Below are positions 44,853 through 51,263 of a DNA stretch of 64,000 nucleotides, piece after piece (positions within the stretch are counted from its first letter, which is position 1; the number at the start of each line of letters is the position of its first letter). The DNA lies in contig CAWINY010000007.1 of assembly GCA_963837635.1 (NCBI GenBank), positions 248,001 to 312,000 on the forward strand, written 5' to 3'. The notes beneath the pieces are model-generated. The model searched no databases, was not told the DNA's origin, and worked only from the letters and a program-made list of their open reading frames with translations. A program made the translations under genes and the position numbers. The stretch is from CAWINY01 sp963837635. Its GTDB lineage: Bacteria > Acidobacteriota > Terriglobia > Terriglobales > Acidobacteriaceae.

Positions 44853-46274
44853 TTACTCTTCCATCTCCGCTCGGGCCAGCCGCACAAAATTGACGAAACG
44901 GGAGGCGAGTTCTCGAATCCACGGGCCTTCCCTGAAACGGACTGCCTGGCGTGGAATTAGGTCCTCGCCAACTCCAAGGGCAACCGCTCCCGCGGAAATG
45001 AAATGTGAGGCGGTGCTTTGCGTAACGCCGCCGGCAGCGACGAGCGGCACATGGGGCAGCGGGGCCTTGAGGGCGCGAATGTATTTTTCGCCCCCCACAT
45101 ACGAACAGGGGAAGACTTTGACGAAGTCGGCGCCCGCCTTATGGGCGAGCATGACCTCGGTGGGGGTCAACGCTCCGGGCAGTACCACGACCTCGTGTTC
45201 GACGCAGAAACCGACGATCTCCGCGTCGAAGCCCGGCCCAGTCAGAAACATTGCACCGGCGTCCAGTTGACGGCGCGCCTCGTCGAGTCCGGCTACGACC
45301 TCGCTTCCGACGATGAGCGAGGGAAACCGCTGGACAAGGTCGTGGATTACCTGGTCCGCGTGGGGGATGGCGGCCGCGATTTGTACGATCGGTATACCCC
45401 CGGCGGCGACATTCTCAGCGGCAAAAATCGCAGCCTCCGCCGATTCCACACGGATAGAGGGAATCAAACCAACTTCCCGAATCTGCTGCCGAATTTCTTC
45501 GAACAACGCCAGGAAGCCCACGCCCGAAGAGACACTGAAATGCGTGCGCGTAACCAGCAACGCCAGAATGCCGCCAAAAGGTGCCACTACTATGTTCAAC
45601 AAGTTCAGCAAGGCCCATTTGACGGAGCCGAAGGCGCCATAAATGATCATGAATATATGGAGGACGGTTAGAGGTACGATAATCATGAGTCGCGCTTCGG
45701 ATCTCTTCTGGCTCTCGTATTCGCCCTCCCAGTCGATGTGGTAACCCGTCGGCAGCTTGACCTTCTCATTGACCTTAGCCATCGCCTCTTGGACGGCGCC
45801 TCCAAGGTCGCGGCCGCGCACGCTGTACTTGATGGCGATATAACGCTGGTTGCCCTCACGGTAAATTTCGGAAGCGCCATCTCGCTCTTCAATTTTGCAA
45901 AGTTGTGCCAGCGACACCCGTTCCCCGCCCGGCGAAAGGAGGCGAATGTTTTGAATCGCTTCTTTCTTGTCGCGATACTGTGGCAGATAGCGCAATACCA
46001 AGTCGTATCGCGCCTCTCCTTGCAGGACCTGAGTGAGCGTGTTGCCGCCCACTGCGGTCTGGATCGCATCCTGGACGTCGGCTACGTTGATCTGGTAGCG
46101 GGCGGCCTGCTGGCGATCCACGGTAACGTTCAGGTTCGGCTGGCCGAGCACGCGAAAAACTCCCAGGTCCTCGATTCCTTCGACTTGGCGCATGATGCCA
46201 GCGATTTCATTGGCCTTGTCCTCCAGAGTTTGCAGGTCGTCGCCATACACCTTGGTCGCCAGCTGCCCTTTCAC
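44853..46274 (-). CDS. eda: Chimeric ORF: CzcA fragment joined in frame to KDPG aldolase
   Basis: The 473-residue frame has two unrelated parts. Residues 1-256 are the second half of a heavy-metal RND pump (MKGQLATKVYGDDLQTLEDK, then DGASEIYREGNQRYIAIKYS and GYHIDWEGEYESQ), cut within a membrane helix at VSSGVGFLALF. From EEIRQQIREVGLIPSIRV onward it is 2-keto-3-deoxy-6-phosphogluconate aldolase, nearly complete to the C-terminus, with the Schiff-base lysine in DFVKVFPC. The catalytic Glu of the GGIPxxE pattern is Gln here (GGIPIVQI). The breakpoint is about 45500. Either an aldolase is translated from an internal start, or both halves are dead. The upstream pump frame is also broken. Confidence 0.7.
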   Translation of the reverse strand: MKGQLATKVYGDDLQTLEDKANEIAGIMRQVEGIEDLGVFRVLGQPNLNVTVDRQQAARYQINVADVQDAIQTAVGGNTLTQVLQGEARYDLVLRYLPQYRDKKEAIQNIRLLSPGGERVSLAQLCKIEERDGASEIYREGNQRYIAIKYSVRGRDLGGAVQEAMAKVNEKVKLPTGYHIDWEGEYESQKRSEARLMIIVPLTVLHIFMIIYGAFGSVKWALLNLLNIVVAPFGGILALLVTRTHFSVSSGVGFLALFEEIRQQIREVGLIPSIRVESAEAAIFAAENVAAGGIPIVQIAAAIPHADQVIHDLVQRFPSLIVGSEVVAGLDEARRQLDAGAMFLTGPGFDAEIVGFCVEHEVVVLPGALTPTEVMLAHKAGADFVKVFPCSYVGGEKYIRALKAPLPHVPLVAAGGVTQSTASHFISAGAVALGVGEDLIPRQAVRFREGPWIRELASRFVNFVRLARAEMEE

Positions 46275-47944
46275 CCCGCTAACCGCCTCTTCTACGTTTT
46301 ATCCGCAATTGGCTGGGAAAAGCCCCAAACCACGCCAGGAATCTTATCCAACTCGCGGTTCATAGCCGCGATCAGTTCCTCCTTGTCCTGGTGAAAAACG
46401 GGACGCCACTGTTCTTTTGGCTTCAGCCCGACGTAATACTCGGTATTGAAAAAGCCCGTGGTGTCGGTCCCGTCATCCGGACGGCCAGTTTGACTCGTAC
46501 ACTCGGTGACCTCGGGGAAAGAGCAAAGCACGATTCTTGCCTGGTTTGACACTCGTATACCCTCACCCGGTCCGGTGCTAGGTGCCAGCGTGCCACGCAC
46601 CCAGATCGAACCTTCATCAAGATGAGGTAAAAATTCCGAACCGACGGCGCCGGTCCATAGCAGGTACCCGCTAACGCCGACGACAACCATCAAAACAACA
46701 ACCATCGCCCAACGATGATCGACCGTCCAGCCCAGAGCCCGCCGATAGTGCGTGGTCAACCAAAGCAGCACGGGATTCTGCCAGTCGCGAGCCTCCTTGC
46801 GAAAGAGAAAACTCGATAGGACCGGCGCGATCGTCATGGAGAAGATCACCGCGCCCAGCAGGGCAAAGGCCACCGTCCAGGCCATGGGCCGAAAGAGCCG
46901 GCCTTCGATTCTTTCCAGCGTGAAGATCGGCAGATAGGCGGTGATGATGATGGTGATGGCATAGAAGACCGGCCTCTGCACCTCGTGCGCGGCAGCGCGT
47001 ATCCTCTCTGCCACTGACTTCTTCTCGTGGTCCTGGCCAATGTGACGAATGATGTTCTCCACCATCACCACGGTACCGTCCACAACCATTCCGAAATCGA
47101 GGGCTCCGAGCGAGAGCAGATTGGCGGGAATATGACGCAGATCCAAACAAATCGAAGCGAACAACAGGGAGAATGGAATGGTCAGGGCAACAATGAGTGC
47201 GCCGCGCACGTTACCCAGGAACAGGAGCAGCACCAGCGTCACCAAGAGGAAGCCTGCGGTGAGGTTGTGCAGAACGGTATGGGTGGTGAAGTGAATCAGA
47301 TCGCTGCGGTCAATGAAAGGAACTACCTTTACCCCGGGAGGCAGAATATGGTCGTTCAGCTCCTTCACTTTTGCGTGGAGTCCCTGGAGCGCCGCTTCGG
47401 CGTCGGCGCCTTTCCGCATCGGCACCCATGCCGACACGACATCATCGTTATCGACGATCTTTCCATCCTCGCGGCGAATCGCCCGGGCAAACTGGCCGAG
47501 CCGGATTTTCGGACCTTGCGAAACCACCGCAATATCTTTTACGCGCAGCGGCGTTCCGGTCTTGGTCAAAAGGACCGTGTTCTCGATATCGTGCACGTTC
47601 CTGAACAGACCCACTTCCCGAACGTTGATTTGCTGCAGGCCGGCTTCAACGAAGCTACCGCCGGCATTCACGTTGTTGGTGGTGAGCTGTTGCTCCACTT
47701 GCGCGAGGCTAAGGCCGTAAGAGACTAGCTTGTTCGGATCAACCCGAACCTGGTATTCGCGCGTGGGCCCGCCGAAGGTGGCAACGTCGACGATATTCGG
47801 GACCGCTTTGAGATTCTTCTCGACGATCCAGTCTTCGATGGATTTCAGCTCCATCACGTCATATTGCGGATTGGTGCTGTGCAGGGTGAAGAAATAGATC
47901 TGACCGGCCGGACTCCAGTCGGTACCCATCTGCGGCGTCACCAC
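45500..47944 (-). pseudogene. czcA: Heavy-metal RND efflux pump (CzcA/CusA family), truncated at both ends and frameshifted
   Basis: The first frame (47944 to 46292) encodes about 550 residues of an HME-RND transporter (PNIVDVATFGGPTREYQV; ALDFGMVVDGTVVMVENII; GSEFLPHLDEGSIWVR). At IADKT the frame is lost at an A-tract (about 46295-46300): two extra A residues, or one too few, would restore NVEEAVSGVKGQ, the expected continuation. The second frame goes on to about 45500. The first 110 or so residues and the last 200 or so of the roughly 1040-residue pump are missing. The 5' end stops where a histidine kinase begins on the opposite strand. Confidence 0.85.
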
Positions 47945-49028
47945 TGCTTCGCAATCGCCGCATCGTGCTCAAACATCTGCAGGAGCTGGAGGACCAAGCC
48001 CAACTCCGTCGCGAGGCCGAAGAGCAGTTGCGCGAGCTGGTCGAAAGCAGCCCCGCGGCAATCCTTACCGTGGACTCAGGAGGGACGATCATTCTCGCCA
48101 ATGAGGCGGCACAACGACTGCTGGCGTCTGCCGGGCAGCAGCTTCCCGGGGGCAATGTTCGCGCTTACTTGCCGGCTTTACTCGCGGCTGTCCAATCCAG
48201 GCGGCCACAGGGCTTCCGCACCAGCCTGCAATGCGGGGCAAACGCAGCAATGGAGAAGTCTTTCTTGCTGGGGTGTGGTTCTCGACTTATCCCACGTTGT
48301 CCGGCAATCGACTCGCGGCTATTGTCGTTGACCTCTCGGAGGATCTACGCGACCGGGAAGATCTCAGCCTCGATTATCTGCTGAAAAACGCTCGAATTCT
48401 GATGAGCGCCGTCTCCCACGAAATTCGAAATCTTTGTGGAGCGGCATCCGTTGTGCACAAGAACTTGGCCCGGGTTAACGCCCTGCAGGGGAATGCCGAC
48501 TTCGAAGCCCTTGGCACACTGATCCAGGGCCTGGAAAAGCTTGCGTCGATGGAGCTGTGTAATCCCGCCGAGCAAGCTCACGGCTCGATCGAATTGACAT
48601 CGGTGATGGATGAATTGAGAGTAGTGGTCGAGTCGGCGTACCACGAAGCCGACATGGAACTGAACTGGGAGGTCGCGGAGTCGTTGCCTTGGGTGCTGGC
48701 TGACCGCTATGGGTTGATGCAGGTGTTTCTGAATCTGGCAAAGAACAGCCGGCGCGCTATGCAGGATACAGAGGAAAAGCGCCTCACGGTCCGCACCGAA
48801 ACGCTAGCCGTGTCGGTCGTGATTCGGTTCGAGGACACGGGATCGGGAATCGCAAATCCACAGAACCTGTTCCATCCATTTCAACGGGATGCCCAAGCAA
48901 CCGGCCTCGGTTTATACGTTTCTCGTGTTCTAGTGAAAAACTTCGGCGGTGAATTGATCTATGAGCCGCGTGATCGAGGTTGCTGCTTCGCGGTGGCTCT
49001 GCAGACAGTAAGTTGTGCAAAAGGGTAA
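47945..49028 (+). pseudogene. PAS-histidine kinase, 5'-truncated and frameshifted
   Basis: The first frame carries a coiled segment (LKHLQELEDQAQLRREAEEQ) and a PAS domain (LVESSPAAILTVDSGGTIIL). At about 48232-48237 a missing C changes frame; the second frame continues RGKRSNGEVFLAGVWFST into a HisKA-like helix (MSAVSHEIRNLCGAASVVHK) and a HATPase domain with ATGLGLYVSRVLV. No start codon or membrane segment precedes the coiled part; it begins abruptly at the junction with czcA. The second part alone (48231-49028) could still be translated. The intact regulator follows 3 nt later. Confidence 0.75.
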
Positions 49029-49031
49029 TCG

Positions 49032-49688
49032 ATGCCTGAGACGGGTCGCAACGCGCGCATCTTGCTGGTAGATGACCATGCTCTGTTCCGCGAAAGCGTG
49101 GCTCGCTATTTGGATGGCGAGCCGGGGTTCGAGGTGGTCGGAGGCTGCGGAACCGTCGAGGAAGCGCGAGCCCTACTACGGCAAAAAGTAGTCGATCTCG
49201 TGTTATTGGACTTCGATCTCGGTCAGCGGGACGGCCTGGATTTCATGCGTGTAGCTGAAAGCCTTCGCTTTACCGGCAAGGTGTTGCTTGTGACCGCAGG
49301 AGTTAATGAGGCTGACGCTGCAAGTCTGATACGAAGAGGTGTTGCCGGCATCTTTCCCAAGCACAACTCGCCCGTACTCCTTGCCCAGGCTATCCGCGAG
49401 GTTCTCTCAGGAAAGGCGTGGTTTGAACAAGGCCAGCTTCAGAAGATCATGGGGAGCGCAGCTTTGAAGGAGGATGAGCCCGCGCCCTACAGCAAGCTGA
49501 CGGAGCGGGAGCGCCAGGTGCTCTCGTTTGTTTTTGAGGGCTTGGCAAATAAGGAAATCGCTGATCACTTGCAGGTTTCCGAGAGTTCGGTTAAGGCGAC
49601 ATTACAGCAATTGTTCCAAAAAACGGGCGCTCGGACGCGTAGTCAATTGGTGCGTGCCGTCTTGGAGCAACATTGGGATCAGCTCTAA
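49032..49688 (+). CDS. NarL/FixJ-type response regulator (LuxR HTH)
   Basis: The 218-residue regulator has a receiver domain (D14, D15, phospho-acceptor D60 in LLDFDLGQRDG, lysine in IFPKHNS) and a C-terminal LuxR-type helix-turn-helix (LTERERQVLSFVFEGLANKE, then VSESSVKATLQQLFQKTG). It starts 3 nt after the stop of the histidine kinase remnant, its former partner. With that kinase truncated, this regulator may be orphaned or may respond to another kinase. Confidence 0.92.
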   Translation: MPETGRNARILLVDDHALFRESVARYLDGEPGFEVVGGCGTVEEARALLRQKVVDLVLLDFDLGQRDGLDFMRVAESLRFTGKVLLVTAGVNEADAASLIRRGVAGIFPKHNSPVLLAQAIREVLSGKAWFEQGQLQKIMGSAALKEDEPAPYSKLTERERQVLSFVFEGLANKEIADHLQVSESSVKATLQQLFQKTGARTRSQLVRAVLEQHWDQL

Positions 49689-49826
49689 TGCGGCCCGAAG
49701 TCCTAGTTCTGGCGACACCGCAACAGCCTGATCCAGATGGCAGCAGAGCATGTCCTGCATAAGCCCTTGATCAGATGAACCTTCAGATCCATCGTGTCTT
49801 AAACGACATCACTGGATCCAGTGGCC
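49689..49826. other. Spacer, no gene seen
   Basis: Short sequence between the response regulator and recombinase debris; no recognisable element. Confidence 0.35.
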
Positions 49827-50078
49827 TCAGGATCGTGGACGCGATCCTTGCTGGTGAACGAAATCCCGTAACCTTGGCTCGGCTCTGCCATGGCGGCACC
49901 ACGCCTGAAACGCGGCAGTATTCAGGTCCGGGTAGTTTGCGCTTTGGTCGTGAAGGAATCGGTCCAGGGAGTGAAGCGTGCGCGTTGGAGGATTGAAACG
50001 ACGCCCCAAAGACCGCTTCAAATCCACATACCGAGCAAAGACGGGCGCCAAGCGAGACGAATGCACCGGAGTGAACAT
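49827..50078 (-). pseudogene. Tyrosine recombinase, N-terminal fragment
   Basis: From the ATG at 50078, with AGGAG 5 nt upstream, the frame shows LAPVFARYVDLKRSLGRRF and LHSLDRFLHDQSANYPDLN, the core-binding N-terminal domain of phage-integrase-type recombinases. The match ends near TAAFQAWC and the catalytic domain is missing. Its start overlaps the end of another recombinase fragment, the gene order seen in recombinase-in-trio (RIT) elements. Confidence 0.6.
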
Positions 50079-50290
50079 TGAGGCTCCTGAAATCGCCGCT
50101 CCTCCTTACCGCAGCGCCGCTTACCCGGAACCGCGAGGGCCACTTCGCGCAAATACCCGGTCGCCAACCGCAGGTACATGGACGTGCTCTCTGCTGTACG
50201 GTGCCCCAGAATGTCGCCAATCGTCTTGAGAGGAGTTCCGTTTTTCAGGAGATGGACGGCGTACGAGTGGCGCAGGCAATGTGGGCCTTG
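50018..50290 (-). pseudogene. Tyrosine recombinase, C-terminal catalytic fragment
   Basis: Leftward reading from about 50290 gives HCLRHSYAVHLLKNGTPLKT then IGDILGHRTAESTSMYLRLA, with the catalytic HxLRH, the GH dipeptide and the nucleophile tyrosine in SMYLRLA. Only this C-terminal box region remains; the frame closes at 50018-50020, inside the next recombinase gene. Upstream it abuts the stub of an hbd-type gene. Confidence 0.7.
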
Positions 50291-50382
50291 ATGGTTCGAT
50301 AGCCGCCCAGAGCCGCGGCATGAGCAATGCCCCGGCCCATGATGCCGGCGCCGATGACGGCGATGCTGCGCACGTCCGGCAT
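50245..50382 (-). pseudogene. hbd: 3-hydroxybutyryl-CoA dehydrogenase, N-terminal stub
   Basis: The ATG at 50382 opens MPDVRSIAVIGAGIMGRG, then IAHAAALGGYRT, the NAD-binding GxGxxG start of 3-hydroxyacyl-CoA dehydrogenases. After about 30 codons the sequence becomes recombinase DNA and the frame ends at 50245. The ATG begins directly after the stop of the 61-aa gene, so the original operon was cut here. Confidence 0.65.
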
Positions 50383-50568
50383 CTATGCCCCCGTCTCCAT
50401 GCGCTTCAGGACGCTCTCGTAACTCGGCTCGGCTTTCCGCATGTAGTCAGCCAACCGCTTCCGTTCCTCTTCGGTCATGGTGGGCAGTTGAGCGGTGATA
50501 CGGCGCAGGGTAGTTGCGATGTCGTCCACGTAGTTCATCAGGCGGATCAGTTCGCCGGTGGCAACCAT
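50383..50568 (-). CDS. Small helical protein (61 aa)
   Basis: The ATG at 50568 has GGAGGAG 6 nt upstream. The product MVATGELIRLMNYVDDIA, with TLRRITAQLPTMTEEERK and a helical remainder, is charged, soluble and probably all alpha. It immediately precedes the hbd stub (stop and start abut), so it was probably co-expressed with a fatty-acid-type dehydrogenase. No family is recognised. The frame extends upstream to 50661 without a better start. Confidence 0.65.
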   Translation of the reverse strand: MVATGELIRLMNYVDDIATTLRRITAQLPTMTEEERKRLADYMRKAEPSYESVLKRMETGA

Positions 50569-50870
50569 GAAAGCTCCTCCAAATATGAAGCGTAGTAAAC
50601 CTGGTTTGAAATGCCTAGTTCCGATTCGGCACCGCGACCAGTTCGGTTGCGGTGCCCACATCAGGAACCCAAGAGCGCACTGCGTTCCTTGGGCATTGAA
50701 AGCACGTATTGTACTTGATTCAAAGCGCCCGCGCTGACCCCGGCCGGCAGGGAAGGGTGGAGCAGCGCTTCAGCGCTGCATTTACGCTCACTCTTGGTCC
50801 CGGCTTTAGCCGCTTGCAGGCCTGAAGGCCTGCTCCACCCAAAACAGTAATTTGGAACTTGCTCCAGCGC
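50569..50870. other. Spacer with palindromic repeat
   Basis: It separates the leftward signalling operon's last gene from the 61-aa gene. Apart from the repeat at 50755-50841 I see no gene. Confidence 0.45.
50755..50841. repeat. GGTGGAGCAG...CTGCTCCACC intergenic palindromic repeat
   Basis: GGTGGAGCAGCGCTTCAGCG at 50756-50775 and its near inverse TGAAGGCCTGCTCCACCC at 50824-50841 are arms of a mosaic palindrome, with inner short palindromes (GCGCTTCAGCGC, GCCTGAAGGC). It lies just downstream of the last gene of the leftward operon and may end its transcript. Confidence 0.7.
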
Positions 50871-51263
50871 TCACGAGCAGGCCGTTTCCGCTGCCTTTTC
50901 CGCGGCCAGGCGCTGCACCAGCTCGCGAAGCTGGCTCATCTTGAAGGGCTTGGGGATGAACTCCACAGCTCCTCCCTTAAGCACTTCTCGGGCCGTGTCC
51001 ACGGTGGCAAAGCCGGTGATGACGATTACCTTGCTTGAGGGATAGTTCTCGCGAACGAAATTCATCACCTCGATGCCATTCGGGCCGCGCATCTTGATAT
51101 CCGTGATCACCAGGTCAAAGTGCTGGGCTGATACTCGTTGCAGCGCCTGCGCGCTTTCGCTAAACGCTTCCACCTCAAACCCCGCGCGTTCCAGTTCCAT
51201 GCTGAGCCGGTCGCAGACAATCTTCTCGTCGTCGATGACAAGGATGCGGAAGTTCGGTTTCAT
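50871..51263 (-). CDS. Single-domain response regulator (receiver)
   Basis: The 130-residue protein is a lone receiver domain: D11, D12, phospho-acceptor D55 (LVITDIKMRGPNG), the conserved Thr in VIVITGFATVD, and lysine in FIPKPF. There is no output domain. Its start overlaps the end of the PEP-synthase-like-receiver gene by 4 nt. Its sequence closely parallels that gene's C-terminal receiver and the receivers at 58822 and 60987, so it probably works in the same phosphorelay, for example as a shuttle or phosphate sink. Confidence 0.92.
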   Translation of the reverse strand: MKPNFRILVIDDEKIVCDRLSMELERAGFEVEAFSESAQALQRVSAQHFDLVITDIKMRGPNGIEVMNFVRENYPSSKVIVITGFATVDTAREVLKGGAVEFIPKPFKMSQLRELVQRLAAEKAAETACS

